From: Venatoribacter pacificus
GTDB lineage: Bacteria; Pseudomonadota; Gammaproteobacteria; Pseudomonadales; Oceanobacteraceae
Reading direction: 5' to 3'
Assembly (NCBI RefSeq): GCF_025318105.1
Contig: NZ_JAOANI010000004.1
Span: 1-64,000, forward strand
Length of the DNA: 64,000 nucleotides
Numbering within the stretch: position 1 is the stretch's first letter; the number at the start of each line of letters is the position of its first letter. The notes beneath the pieces were generated by a model. It had not been told where the DNA came from and made no database searches. It was given only the letters and a program-made list of their open reading frames with translations. Shown here piece after piece: positions 34,641-44,328 of the stretch. Position numbers and translations under genes: made by a program.

Positions 34641-35804
34641 GTCATCAGACATCATCTTGCCAAGCAGCGTGTGGTACAACTCCCGGTCTCCGACAACGCC
34701 CTGTACAGCCTGATCATCGCCGACCAGAACCGAGTGTCCGGTGTGATAGCGAATTTCCATCACATCGTGCATCGCGGTACGTGGTCCAACGCGGGTTGGA
34801 ATCTGCTGTAAAGCGCTGATGTCATCACCACTCTGCCAACACTGTACAGCATAGACCTGATCTTTTACCTGTACCTGATTACCATCGAGGCTAAGCCAAT
34901 AATCATGGCGCTTACTCAGGCAATAGCCCCGTTCCTGCTGCGACATATCCGTCAATTCACGCATTATTGATCCGGCACGCAATACGTTCAGCGGATTGGT
35001 ATGGGCAACAAAATCACGGACATAATCGTTCGCCGGGTTCAGAACAATGCTTTCCGGCTTACCGTGCTGCACAATTTCACCGTCTTTCATTATGGCGATA
35101 TGGCTGCCAAGCTTCAGCGCTTCGTCAAGATCGTGGCTGACAAAAATAATGGTCTTTTTCAGTTTTTCCTGCAGCTGCAATAATTCGTCCTGCAACTGAG
35201 TACGGATTAATGGGTCCAGCGCCGAAAATGGCTCATCCATTAATAAAATATCGGATTCAACCGCCAGCGCCCGTGCCAGACCGACCCGCTGCTGCATACC
35301 GCCGGATAGCTTACCTGGCTTAAGCTTGCGCCATTCAGCCAAACCAACAACCTCAAGCTGCTCGTTCACCCGGCGCTTGATTTCAGCTTTCGGCAAGCCC
35401 TGTAATTCCAGTGGCATCGCAACGTTCTGCTCCACCGTCAGCCAGGGCATCAGTGCAAATTTCTGAAACACCATGGAAATCCGGCGCATACGGATATCGC
35501 GCTGGGTTTGCGCATCGGCACTGGCAAAGTCGAGCATTTCACCTTCATGCTCAATATTCACCGCACCGCGGGCAACCGGGTTCAGGCCATTAATACAACG
35601 CAACAGGCTGGATTTACCGGAACCGGACAGCCCCATCAATACGCAGATTTCACCGCGTTTTACCGTTAACGATGCATCTTTAACGGCAATCAAAGAACCG
35701 CTCTGAGCACGAACCTGTTCGCGATCCAGCCCCTGATCAAGCAACGCCAGCGCCTGTTGCGGCTGCGCGCCAAAGACCACATCAAGATGTTTAATTTCGA
35801 TCAT
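34638..35804 (-). CDS. choV: Choline ABC transporter ATPase ChoV
   Basis: 388-residue ATP-binding subunit of a ProV/ChoV-type importer, from MIEIKHLDVVFGAQPQQALALLDQG. Walker A is GLSGSGKSSLL, the signature is LSGGMQQRVGLARAL, Walker B is ILLMDEPFSALD and the switch His is in VSHDLDEA. The C-terminal part past residue about 270 resembles CBS-like regulatory regions of ProV. It begins one base after choW ends, so translation is coupled. Its stop codon lies in a repeat relic. Confidence 0.93.
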   Translation of the reverse strand: MIEIKHLDVVFGAQPQQALALLDQGLDREQVRAQSGSLIAVKDASLTVKRGEICVLMGLSGSGKSSLLRCINGLNPVARGAVNIEHEGEMLDFASADAQTQRDIRMRRISMVFQKFALMPWLTVEQNVAMPLELQGLPKAEIKRRVNEQLEVVGLAEWRKLKPGKLSGGMQQRVGLARALAVESDILLMDEPFSALDPLIRTQLQDELLQLQEKLKKTIIFVSHDLDEALKLGSHIAIMKDGEIVQHGKPESIVLNPANDYVRDFVAHTNPLNVLRAGSIMRELTDMSQQERGYCLSKRHDYWLSLDGNQVQVKDQVYAVQCWQSGDDISALQQIPTRVGPRTAMHDVMEIRYHTGHSVLVGDDQAVQGVVGDRELYHTLLGKMMSDD

Positions 35805-35805
35805 A

Positions 35806-36645
35806 TCAGCCCACCTGCTCACGTTGTTTGCACAGGCGATCCAGTAAAATCGCCAACAGAACAATGGCCAAACCCGCTTCAAAACCACTGGCAATGTCCA
35901 CGGTATTCAACGCCCGGACCACAGGCTTACCCAAACCATCAGCACCAACCAACGCCGCGATCACCACCATCGACAGTGATAACATAATGCACTGCGTCAC
36001 ACCGGCGGCAATATTGGCCGCCGCTGCCGGCAGCTCGATACGCCACAACAACTGTGAGCGGGTCGCACCAAAGGATTGGCCTGCTTCAACCATTTCTTTC
36101 GGCACCTCAGAAATACCCAGATACGTCAGACGTACCGGCGCGGCAATGGCAAAAATAATGGTGGAAATAAGACCGGGTACAACCCCCAGTCCGAATAATG
36201 TCAGCGTCGGTATTAAATACACGAAGGGCGGAACGGTTTGCATCAAATCCAGCACCGGCCGTAATACGGTGTATAAGCGCGGATGATGCGCAGCATAAAT
36301 ACCAATCGGCAGACCTAACAAAATGCAAAACAGCGTGGCATACAGAACCAACGATAAGGTCTGCATGGTTTCGACCCAGTACCCAAGATTCCAGATCAGT
36401 AATAACGAGGCAACGGCATACAGCACCAGCCCCACAGAACGGTGCAGCCAGAACGCGAACAGCGCCAGAACCACAATAAAAGCGGCCGGATGCATCCAGG
36501 TCAGAGCATCGGTACTGGAACTGATAAGCCATTCCAGTGATTCGGCCATGGCATCAAAGAAACCGGAGGTGTTGTCCACCAGCCAGTCGAAAAACAGCTC
36601 GATGTATTCACCGAGTGGAATTTTAAAACTATCCATAAGACTCAC
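35806..36645 (-). CDS. choW: Choline ABC transporter permease ChoW
   Basis: 279-residue inner-membrane subunit with about six helices and the BPD-transport EAA loop (YLGISEVPKEMVEAGQSFGATRSQLLWRIELPAAAANIAAG). The start is either GTG at 36645 or ATG at 36636; neither has a strong ribosome binding site, and the region just upstream is a tandem duplication. It works with ChoV and ChoX to import choline or betaine. Confidence 0.93.
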   Translation of the reverse strand: MSLMDSFKIPLGEYIELFFDWLVDNTSGFFDAMAESLEWLISSSTDALTWMHPAAFIVVLALFAFWLHRSVGLVLYAVASLLLIWNLGYWVETMQTLSLVLYATLFCILLGLPIGIYAAHHPRLYTVLRPVLDLMQTVPPFVYLIPTLTLFGLGVVPGLISTIIFAIAAPVRLTYLGISEVPKEMVEAGQSFGATRSQLLWRIELPAAAANIAAGVTQCIMLSLSMVVIAALVGADGLGKPVVRALNTVDIASGFEAGLAIVLLAILLDRLCKQREQVG

Positions 36646-36678
36646 GTAGTTGAATTAGGACTCACGTAATTGAAAAAT
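36637..36678. repeat. 20-bp tandem duplication at the choW start
   Basis: GACTCACGTAGTTGAATTAG is followed directly by GACTCACGTAATTGAAAAAT, sharing the first 15 bases with one change. The duplication covers the choW initiation region and repeats its possible GTG start, so it may shift start choice or alter translation efficiency. Confidence 0.75.
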
Positions 36679-36751
36679 CTGTAAAAAAGAACAGAAATTT
36701 AAGCAGGAAGTCAGAACATTCAGTGAACAGACTTCCTGTTTTTATGGATAC

Positions 36752-37675
36752 TTAACGGAAAGCAGCCTGTGCCTTGCTTAAAGCTGGCGAGCCATCGGCG
36801 GCTTTAACGTCTTTCAGCCAGACGCTCAGTACGTCGGGATTCTGTTTCAGCCATTGGGTCGCTGCGGCTTTGGGTTTTTTACCATCATCAAGGATGGCCG
36901 CCATCACCTGATTTTCCATTTCCAGGGTAAAGCTCAGATTGTTAAGGAATTTACCAATTTCCGCACACTGGCCAACATAGCCTTTACGGGTATTGGTAAA
37001 GACCGATGCGCCGCCCAAGTCCGGGCCAAAGAAATCATCACCGCCTTCCAGGTAGGCCAGGTTAAAGTTACTGTTCATCGGGTGTGGTTCCCAGCCAAGA
37101 AATACAATCCACTTATCACGACGGGTTTTACGCTTAACCTGCGACAACATACCGGCTTCGCTTGATTCCACTACTTCAAAGCCTTTCAGGCCAAAAGCGT
37201 TTTGATCAATCATGTCCTGAATCAGGCGATTACCATCGTTACCCGGCTCAATTCCGTAGATTTTCTGGTCGAATTTATCGGCAAATTTCGCGATATCCGC
37301 AAAGGTTTTTACCCCGGCATCATAGACATACTGAGGCACAGCCAGAGTGTATTTGGCACCGCTCAGATTTTTACGCACGGTATCGACCGTACCACGTTCA
37401 CGGTAAGCTTTAATATCGCCTTCCATGGTTGGCATCCAGTTGCCCAAAAACACATCAATATCGCTGTTTTCCAGCGATTTATACGTCACCGGCACTGATA
37501 ACAACTGCGTACTGGTTTCATAGCCTGCGCTTTCCAGCACTACAGAAGCCAGTGCTGTGGTGGCGGTAATATCCGTCCAGCCAACATCAGAAAAGCGTAC
37601 CGTATCGCACTGTTCAGCCTGAGCGGCAGAACCTGCAGCCAATACCATGGATAATAAAATCGTTCGTAAAGTCAT
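36752..37675 (-). CDS. choX: Choline-binding periplasmic protein ChoX
   Basis: 307-residue exported binding protein (signal peptide LLSMVLAAGSAAQA-E) of the OpuAC/ProX fold. The aromatic residues that box the quaternary ammonium in this family are visible in GWTDITATTA, FLGNWMPTMEGD and FLGWEPHPMNSNF. CGCAGGAG lies before ATG. It lies between betA and choW, as in other choline-scavenging clusters. Confidence 0.93.
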   Translation of the reverse strand: MTLRTILLSMVLAAGSAAQAEQCDTVRFSDVGWTDITATTALASVVLESAGYETSTQLLSVPVTYKSLENSDIDVFLGNWMPTMEGDIKAYRERGTVDTVRKNLSGAKYTLAVPQYVYDAGVKTFADIAKFADKFDQKIYGIEPGNDGNRLIQDMIDQNAFGLKGFEVVESSEAGMLSQVKRKTRRDKWIVFLGWEPHPMNSNFNLAYLEGGDDFFGPDLGGASVFTNTRKGYVGQCAEIGKFLNNLSFTLEMENQVMAAILDDGKKPKAAATQWLKQNPDVLSVWLKDVKAADGSPALSKAQAAFR

Positions 37676-37702
37676 CGTTCTCTCCTGCGTTTTTTTGCCG
37701 GA

Positions 37703-39397
37703 TCAGGCCGGCGGATTAGTCCGTTGTTTTTCTTTCCAGTTGGCTTCCATACCAACCTCTGCGTTACTGGGAGGTAATATCTGTGAGTGGCCCGTCAGAC
37801 GACTGCGGATAAAATCCGCCGCCCGCTCGGCCACCATAATTGTGGGCGCATTTAAATTGCCGTTCGGAATGGTCGGAAAAACAGAAGAATCAACCACGCG
37901 CAGCCCCTGCACACCATGAACGCGGGTTTCTGGATCAACCACGGCCAATTCATCGGTGCCCATTTTGCAGGAGCAGGACGGGTGATAAGCGCTCTCGACA
38001 TTACTGCGTACAAATTCATCAATCTGCTCATCCGTTTGCACCTGTTCGCCCGGTTGAATTTCACCGTCGCGATAAGCATCAAATGCCGGCTGACCAATAA
38101 TTTCACGCGTGCGCTTTACACAGTCGCGGAAGCCTTCACGGTCATCCTCATGTTGCAGATAATTAAACAGAATACGCGGTGCACTGTGCGGATCAGCGCT
38201 GACAGCCTGAATATGGCCGCGGCTTTTCGGTTTGTTATGACCGATATGCACCTGAAAACCATGACCATCGAATGCCGTTCGGCCGTCATAACGCATTGCT
38301 GCGGGTAAAAAATGGTATTGCAGGTCCGGCCATTCAACCCCGGCTTTAGAGCGGATAAAACCACAGGATTCAAAATGATTGGTTGCCCCCAAACCTTTGC
38401 GGGTAAACAGCCAGCGGCTGCCAATTAAAAACTTGCTCCACAACCCCAACTTGCTGTTCAGGGTAATGGGCTGTTTGCATTTAAACTGAAAATAAAACTC
38501 CAGATGATCCTGCAGATTTTCTCCGACACCGGGTAAGTGATGGTTCACTTCAATACCGGCTTTCTCCAGTACCTCACGCGGACCAATACCGGATAACTGC
38601 AGAATATGCGGTGAACCAACGGAACCGGCCGACAAAATAACTTCTTTACGCGCACGCAGATTTTCAATCTTACCTTTACGCTCATAGCGCACACCGGTCG
38701 CACGCAATGCATCCGGCTGCTCATCCAAAAGAACCTTATGCACCAGCGCATGGGTAATCACGGTTAAATTATTGCGTTTCATCGCCGGACGAAGATAGGC
38801 ATTGGCGGTTGACCAGCGCAGGCCATTTTTTACCGTCATATGCATAGGGCCGAAACCTTCCTGCTGCTTACCGTTATAGTCGGCGGTAAAGTCATAGCCA
38901 GCCTGCTGCCCGGCTTTAATAAAAGCACCGTACAGCGGGTTCTGCATATTATTGCCGTTATTAACGCCTAACGGTCCGCTGTCGCCGCGGTACTCATCAC
39001 CACCAAAGGCCCAGGTTTCGGCCTTTTTAAAATAGGGTAAACAATAGGCGTAATCCCATTCGGTCGCGCCAGCTTCTGCCCACTCATCAAAATCACGGGC
39101 GTGGCCACGCACATACACCATGCCATTAATGGATGACGAGCCACCCAGCACTTTACCGCGCGGGCAATGCATGCGGCGGTTATTCAGATACGGCTCCGGC
39201 TCGGTTTCAAACTGCCAGGCGTATTTTTTAGTATTCATCGGAATGGATAATGCAGTTGGCATCTGAATAAAAATACTTTTATCCGAACCACCGGTTTCGA
39301 GCAGCAGTACCGATACCTGCGGATCTTCGCTCAGACGATTCGCCAGCACACAACCGGCGGAACCGGCACCGACAATAATGTAATCAAATTCGTTCAT
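37703..39397 (-). CDS. betA: Choline dehydrogenase BetA
   Basis: FAD-dependent GMC oxidoreductase oxidising choline to betaine aldehyde at the membrane. Of the two close ATGs I prefer 39397 (MNEFDYIIVGAGSAGCVLANRL, 564 residues). FAD motifs are GAGSAGCVLANRL and GKVLGGSSSINGMVYVRGH. The catalytic region near the C-terminus has VESAYHPSCSCKMG and NGNLNAPTIMVAERAAD. The gene begins 9 bases after betB ends. Confidence 0.96.
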   Translation of the reverse strand: MNEFDYIIVGAGSAGCVLANRLSEDPQVSVLLLETGGSDKSIFIQMPTALSIPMNTKKYAWQFETEPEPYLNNRRMHCPRGKVLGGSSSINGMVYVRGHARDFDEWAEAGATEWDYAYCLPYFKKAETWAFGGDEYRGDSGPLGVNNGNNMQNPLYGAFIKAGQQAGYDFTADYNGKQQEGFGPMHMTVKNGLRWSTANAYLRPAMKRNNLTVITHALVHKVLLDEQPDALRATGVRYERKGKIENLRARKEVILSAGSVGSPHILQLSGIGPREVLEKAGIEVNHHLPGVGENLQDHLEFYFQFKCKQPITLNSKLGLWSKFLIGSRWLFTRKGLGATNHFESCGFIRSKAGVEWPDLQYHFLPAAMRYDGRTAFDGHGFQVHIGHNKPKSRGHIQAVSADPHSAPRILFNYLQHEDDREGFRDCVKRTREIIGQPAFDAYRDGEIQPGEQVQTDEQIDEFVRSNVESAYHPSCSCKMGTDELAVVDPETRVHGVQGLRVVDSSVFPTIPNGNLNAPTIMVAERAADFIRSRLTGHSQILPPSNAEVGMEANWKEKQRTNPPA

Positions 39398-39406
39398 GGG
39401 CACTCC

Positions 39407-40861
39407 TCAGAATGGGCTTTCCAGTGGATTCATACCCACGTACACCGCTTTAAACTGGGTGTAGTGTTTAATGGTTTCGACACCATTTTCACGACCGATA
39501 CCGGACAATTTATATCCACCTACGGGCATTTCCGCCGGTGAGGCACCATAGGCATTAATCCAGCAAATACCGGCCTGCATCTGGTGAATAACCCGGTGCG
39601 CACGGCGAATATCGCGGGTAAAGACACCGGCCGCCAGCCCCAGACGGGTATCGTTGGCACGACGCACCACTTCGTCTTCATCGCGGAAGGTCAGCACCGA
39701 CATTACCGGGCCAAAAATTTCTTCGCGCACGATGGTCATATCATCGCGGCAATCGGTAAAAATGGTGGGTGCAACAAAATAGCCGTTAGGCGCACTGTCC
39801 GGTGCCAGCGCAAAACCACCACTGGCCAGCGTCGCACCTTCGGCTTTACCTTTGTCAATATAACTCAGCACCAGTTGCTGGTGCTTGGCCGAGATTAAAG
39901 CGCCGAAATTCACGTCCGGGTCCATCGGATGACCCGCCACAATATTATTTTCGGTACGTTTCAGCAGACGCTGCATAAATTCGTCATACACTGCTTCGTG
40001 CACAAATACCCGCGTACCATTGGTGCAGATTTCGCCCTGGGTATAAAAATTCGCCAGCATGGCCGCCGATACCGCATCGTCGAGATCAGCATCGTCAAAA
40101 ATAATCAGCGGCGATTTACCACCTAATTCCATGGTTACGTCTTTTAAACTGCCAGCCGCAGCAGCCATTACTTTTTTGCCGGTGCCGACTTCGCCGGTAA
40201 ACGATACTTTGGCAATGCGCTCTTCTGCCGTCAGCCAGGCACCAACTTCGGCCGCACCGTGGACAACGTTAAACACACCGGCAGGCACACCGGCTTCGAT
40301 AAATATTTCCGCCAGTTTTACCGCGCCGTAAGGGGTTTCTTCTGACGGTTTAAAAATCATCGCATTACCACACGCCAGCGCCGGGGCAGATTTCCAGCAG
40401 GCAATCTGCAGCGGATAATTCCACGCACCGATACCGGCGCAGATGCCCAGTGGTTCGCGGCGGGTGTAATAAAAATCACCGCCTAAATCCTGCTGATTGC
40501 CTTCAATGGCTGGTGCGATACCGGCAAAAAATTCAATCGAATCGGCGCCGGTCACCACATCCACCACTGAGGCTTCCTGCCAGGGTTTGCCGGTATCCCG
40601 TACCTCTCCAGCGGCCAGTTCATCATTGCGCTCACGTAACAGCGCCACCGCTTTTAATAAAATACGGCTACGTTCCATTGCCGGGGTTGCCGACCATTGC
40701 TCAAAACCACGCTGGGCACTGGCCAGCGCAGCGGCTTTAATGCTGTCGTCGGCGACTTCCACCTGATAGGCCACTTCCGCAGTCGCCGGATTAATAACGT
40801 CGAAGGTTTCACCGCTTTGGTTAGCCATTAACTGGCCATCAATAAAATTCATCAGTCGCAT
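39407..40861 (-). CDS. betB: Betaine aldehyde dehydrogenase BetB
   Basis: NAD(P)-dependent oxidation of betaine aldehyde to glycine betaine. 484 residues from MRLMNFIDGQLMANQ, 4 bases after the betI stop; an earlier ATG inside betI is less likely. The catalytic Cys is in YTQGEICTNGTRVFV, the general base Glu in MELGGKSPLIIFDDAD, and the NAD-binding block is VSFTGEVGTGKKVMAAAAG. Length and motifs match the BetB group. Confidence 0.96.
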   Translation of the reverse strand: MRLMNFIDGQLMANQSGETFDVINPATAEVAYQVEVADDSIKAAALASAQRGFEQWSATPAMERSRILLKAVALLRERNDELAAGEVRDTGKPWQEASVVDVVTGADSIEFFAGIAPAIEGNQQDLGGDFYYTRREPLGICAGIGAWNYPLQIACWKSAPALACGNAMIFKPSEETPYGAVKLAEIFIEAGVPAGVFNVVHGAAEVGAWLTAEERIAKVSFTGEVGTGKKVMAAAAGSLKDVTMELGGKSPLIIFDDADLDDAVSAAMLANFYTQGEICTNGTRVFVHEAVYDEFMQRLLKRTENNIVAGHPMDPDVNFGALISAKHQQLVLSYIDKGKAEGATLASGGFALAPDSAPNGYFVAPTIFTDCRDDMTIVREEIFGPVMSVLTFRDEDEVVRRANDTRLGLAAGVFTRDIRRAHRVIHQMQAGICWINAYGASPAEMPVGGYKLSGIGRENGVETIKHYTQFKAVYVGMNPLESPF

Positions 40862-40865
40862 GGAT

Positions 40866-41516
40866 TCAGACCTCATCGGCGCGACCGCTGGTCGCTATCA
40901 GTGAATCAATAAAGGCTTTGCACAGACGCTCGGCTTCGTTAAAAGCCTCGTCGGTAGCGGGTGTCAGATTGAGCGTACTGCGCAACCACATGCCATCAAT
41001 CATGGCGGCAGTCATCGCCGCAGCATCACGGGCCGCAGCGGGGTCAGCGATTAACTGACGGAAGGAATACAACAGATTGCTGCTCAGACGCTGGCTGTTA
41101 ACCCGCTGTAAGCGGGCCAAAGCCGGGTCATGCATGGCTTTCGCCCAGAACGCCAGCCAGGTAACCGTGGCTGACGACGAGCGCTGAAAACCGGCGAAAT
41201 TGGTTTCCACAATCATCATCAGACGCTCACGCGGGGACACCTGACGCGCCTGCCCTGCCTGCAACTGCAGCAACAAACCCTGCTTGAGCTGCTCCAGAAG
41301 ATAACGCACGGCGGCTTCAATCACGCCCTGCTTGCCACCAAAATAATGACTGATAATGCCTGACGACATCCCGGCCAGCTTACTGATGGTGACGATGGTG
41401 GTGCCCTGAAACCCATAGAGTTCAATAGATTTCAACGTGGCATCAATTAATTGCTGACGCCGTACACCCTCGATATTTGCTCTGTTTAAACCGTTACTCA
41501 ACTGCTTTCCCGCCAT
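40866..41516 (-). CDS. betI: Choline-responsive repressor BetI
   Basis: TetR-family repressor of the bet/cho genes, released by choline. 216 residues from ATG at 41516. The HTH is VRRQQLIDATLKSIELYGFQGTTIVTISKLAGMSSGIISHYFGGKQGVIEAAVRYLL. An upstream TTG start (41531) is possible. No ribosome binding site precedes the ATG and the start codon lies inside a 22-bp palindrome, so the mRNA may be leaderless or nearly so. First gene of the minus-strand cluster betI-betB-betA-choX-choW-choV. Confidence 0.93.
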   Translation of the reverse strand: MAGKQLSNGLNRANIEGVRRQQLIDATLKSIELYGFQGTTIVTISKLAGMSSGIISHYFGGKQGVIEAAVRYLLEQLKQGLLLQLQAGQARQVSPRERLMMIVETNFAGFQRSSSATVTWLAFWAKAMHDPALARLQRVNSQRLSSNLLYSFRQLIADPAAARDAAAMTAAMIDGMWLRSTLNLTPATDEAFNEAERLCKAFIDSLIATSGRADEV

Positions 41517-41536
41517 TGATTGAACGTTCAATCAAT
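41515..41536. promoter_or_regulatory. BetI-type operator
   Basis: Perfect 22-bp palindrome (ATTGATTGAAC and its complement) overlapping the betI start codon. On the minus strand TTGATC, 17 bases, TAGACT lie immediately upstream and could be the -35 and -10 boxes. A repressor bound here would block the promoter start region, giving autoregulation of the whole cluster. Confidence 0.8.
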
Positions 41537-41734
41537 ACGAGTCTAAAGTTTAGTGCTCTATGGATCAACCTTGACAATCGAGCCAAAACGCAGCCGAGAG
41601 CATGCTCAAAACAGCGCCAGGCCTGCCATCATGGGCACCAGAGGGCCCCGCCAGAAGGTAAAAATTAATTAGATATCAATGGAATTATTGTGCAGAACAG
41701 CGGCAGAATTGCTCATTTACCAAGCTGAAGGCAT

Positions 41735-41775
41735 AAAAAAACGCAGCACCGGCAATGCCGCAGCTGCGTTTTTTT
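41735..41775 (-). terminator. Terminator displaced from zapE
   Basis: AAAAAAACGCAGC, a 15-base loop with internal pairing, GCTGCGTTTTTTT. No plus-strand gene ends here. On the minus strand it follows zapE but is now 373 bases from its stop, with the MITE-like element in between. Confidence 0.8.
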
Positions 41776-41777
41776 GA

Positions 41778-42114
41778 CTAGGGCCTGTTAACACTAATTG
41801 AATCGGGCCTGCTGAGAGCCAGTTTTTCTCAGAACAAGGAGTGAGGAGGGATATTAACGGGTTAAATGAATGACGAACGACGATGTTAATGGGGAAAACT
41901 GGCCTCAGCCCGAAGGGTTCTGGCTAAAAATCCCTCATTCTGCGTTGCTGTTCGCTCGCTGAACCCGTTACCAATCTGTCTGGAACAGATTGGCGTGCCA
42001 ACCCCAAAGGGGTGAAGCACAGGGATGTGCTGAACATCCCACACTCTCAGCGCCTTGTCTGAGAAATTTTTAGCCGATAACAGGCCTGTTTAATTAGTAT
42101 TAACAGGCCCTAAG
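41778..42114. mobile_element. MITE-like element, 337 bp
   Basis: Non-coding element bounded by TA. The terminal repeats GGGCCTGTTAA (left) and TTAACAGGCCC (right) are exact complements, with a further imperfect inverted match extending to about 34 bp at each end. A second inner inverted pair is GCCAGTTTTTCTCAGAACAAGG near 41818 against TTGTCTGAGAAATTTTTAGCC near 42055. The interior has short palindromes (CCCCAAAGGGG, GGGATGT..ACATCCC) but no gene. TA at both edges suggests a TA-targeting transposase supplied in trans (IS630/Tc1-like or an IS5-group element). A related end occurs at 34610. Confidence 0.75.
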
Positions 42115-42147
42115 AGGTAACAGCAAGGCCGCAAATGCGGCCAGCTA

Positions 42148-43263
42148 TTACTCGGCGCGGTGTTCGCGCGCCAGATACTCGTGGGATTGCATCTCCAGCA
42201 TGCGCGAGGTGGTACGCTGGAATTCAAACTCCAGCTTACCCTGGCCGTAAATCGCCGGAATCGCCGCATCGGCCGACATAATCACCTTTACGCCACGGTC
42301 GTAAAATTCGTCAATCAGGTTGATATAGCGACGCGCCAGATCGTCATTTTTAATGCCCATGACCGGCACATTGGAAATCAGAATGGCGTGGAACTGCTTA
42401 CCCAGCTCAATGTAATCGTTCTGCGAACGCGGGCCATCGCACAGGGCGGTAAATTCAAACCAGGCGATGTCATCACACAGTGCCTTCGCCGGAATTTTGC
42501 GGCCAAGAATTTTAACATTACAGTCGGTTTTAACGTGACGCGGATCGGCAATCAGGCTGTCGAAGCTCTTCTGCAGACTGGCTTCTGCGCCACTGTCCAG
42601 CGGGTAATGGTACAGCTCAGCCTGCTCCAGGGTGCGCAAACGGTAGTCGACACCAGAATCAACGTTAACCACTTCGGTGTACTTGTTTAAAAGCTTAATC
42701 GCCGGAATAAAACGGTCACGCTGCAAACCGTCTTTATACAGACCGTCTGGCACAATATTGGACGTTGCCACCAGCGTTACGCCACGGTCGAATAACTCCT
42801 GCATCAGACCAGCAAGAATCATCGCATCGCCAATATCCGAGACAAAGAATTCATCGAAGCAGATCACCGCAGCTTCTGCAGCAATCCGGTCGGCAACGAT
42901 ATTTAACGGATTCTTTTCGCCCGCCAAAGACGTCAGATCACGATGCACACGCTGCATAAAGCGGTGAAAGTGGGTGCGCATTTTGCGTTCAAACGGCAGC
43001 GCATCGTAAAAGGTATCGACCAGATAAGTTTTACCGCGGCCAACCCCACCCCAGAAATAAATACCCTTTTCCGGCTCCGGTTTTTTCTTACTCAGTTTGC
43101 CGGCCAGCTTGCCGAACAACCCTTGCTGCGTGCGGCGATTTTCCGCAGCAACCAGATCGTCAAACAGACGTTGCAGATGCTTTACCGCCATTTCCTGCGC
43201 AGCATCATAGGAAAAGTCATCACGTTGCAGATCAGCTTGATAGAGTTCCCAGGGCGTAGACAC
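42148..43263 (-). CDS. zapE: Cell division ATPase ZapE (AFG1-like)
   Basis: 371-residue P-loop ATPase of the AFG1/ZapE family, linked in E. coli to Z-ring behaviour under low oxygen. Walker A is GIYFWGGVGRGKTYLVD, Walker B is VICFDEFFVSDIGDAMIL, and the arginine-finger region is VTLVATSNIVPDGLYKDGLQRDRFIPAI. Length matches E. coli ZapE (375). It is monocistronic. Confidence 0.94.
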   Translation of the reverse strand: MSTPWELYQADLQRDDFSYDAAQEMAVKHLQRLFDDLVAAENRRTQQGLFGKLAGKLSKKKPEPEKGIYFWGGVGRGKTYLVDTFYDALPFERKMRTHFHRFMQRVHRDLTSLAGEKNPLNIVADRIAAEAAVICFDEFFVSDIGDAMILAGLMQELFDRGVTLVATSNIVPDGLYKDGLQRDRFIPAIKLLNKYTEVVNVDSGVDYRLRTLEQAELYHYPLDSGAEASLQKSFDSLIADPRHVKTDCNVKILGRKIPAKALCDDIAWFEFTALCDGPRSQNDYIELGKQFHAILISNVPVMGIKNDDLARRYINLIDEFYDRGVKVIMSADAAIPAIYGQGKLEFEFQRTTSRMLEMQSHEYLAREHRAE

Positions 43264-43471
43264 AGACAGTCTCCCTTATATAAGTGGGATATTGGGCAGT
43301 TCCGTCCGTGCGGGCGCACATCGCGGAAGAAAATTCAGGGCGCGCAATTTAACCAAGCATGGGCAAAAGTGCAAATCCTGACCAAGGTCGGACGACAGGA
43401 ATAACCTGCCAAACCGCCCTTTTCCCCTGACTCAGCCCAGCCATCTTCCCAACCCTCTCAACTCAACCCTC

Positions 43472-44119
43472 TCAGCCCAGCCCGACCGCCTTAAGCAACG
43501 GCGTCCAGTCTTCCTGCAAACTGGCTTTAAGGTCGGTCAGGCGACCATGGAAGAAATGGCTGCCCTCACAGAACACCTGATAGTGCGGCGTTGGCACGAC
43601 GCGTTCAGCCCAGTCGCTGACTTCATCGAAAGGCACCACCTCATCGGCATCGCCCATATAAATAAAGGTTTCGAACTCATAAGGCAGCTGATTGGGCGCA
43701 TCGAAGTGATGCACCGCCGGTGCCAGCAGCACCAGTGCAGCAATGCCTTCCGGCGCGCGGCAGGCGCTTAAGCAGGCCATACCGGCACCGAAAGAAAACC
43801 CCGCCAGAATCACCTTTTGCCAGCCCAGTTCGTTACGCGCATAGCTTAGCGCCGCCAATACATCATCCTGCTCGCCCACACCCTTATCGTGAACACCTTC
43901 ACTGTTACCGACACCGCGAAAATTAAAGCGCAGCGTCGGCAACCCCAACCCGGCCGCCGTACGTGTTACGGTGGTCACCACCTTGTTATCCATCGTGCCG
44001 TGAAACAGCGGATGCGGATGGCACATCAATACGCCCAACTGCGTCTGCTCTGCCACCTGCCAGCGGCCATCCAGCATTCCGGCCGGGCCTGTGATACTGA
44101 CTTTCTGTTCCTGCGCCAT
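43472..44119 (-). CDS. Alpha/beta hydrolase
   Basis: 215-residue serine hydrolase of the small bacterial dienelactone-hydrolase-like group. HPHPLFHGTMDNKVV and LRFNFRGVGNSEG are near the N-terminus, the nucleophile elbow is AGFSFGAGMA, the acid is probably in MGDADEVVPFDEV and the base His is in GSHFFHGRL. The family is often annotated as alpha/beta hydrolase YtmA- or CocE-like, with no known natural substrate. It stands alone between zapE and cysD. Confidence 0.88.
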   Translation of the reverse strand: MAQEQKVSITGPAGMLDGRWQVAEQTQLGVLMCHPHPLFHGTMDNKVVTTVTRTAAGLGLPTLRFNFRGVGNSEGVHDKGVGEQDDVLAALSYARNELGWQKVILAGFSFGAGMACLSACRAPEGIAALVLLAPAVHHFDAPNQLPYEFETFIYMGDADEVVPFDEVSDWAERVVPTPHYQVFCEGSHFFHGRLTDLKASLQEDWTPLLKAVGLG

Positions 44120-44328
44120 GGGCTCTTTTCCTCATCGGTCCGATAACTATCCGCAACGGCTGAAGCCTGCAATGGCAGGCACTGAGCCTGCCAAACCAAA
44201 GCATCTTCTTCACCATATACATATAGCTAAATGTTATTGAATATACCTTCTTATATATCTGGCAACTTGGTATATTTCGCGCAATTTACATTGCCCCACA
44301 CCTACCTTTTGGGAGCCATCAGACCAAA

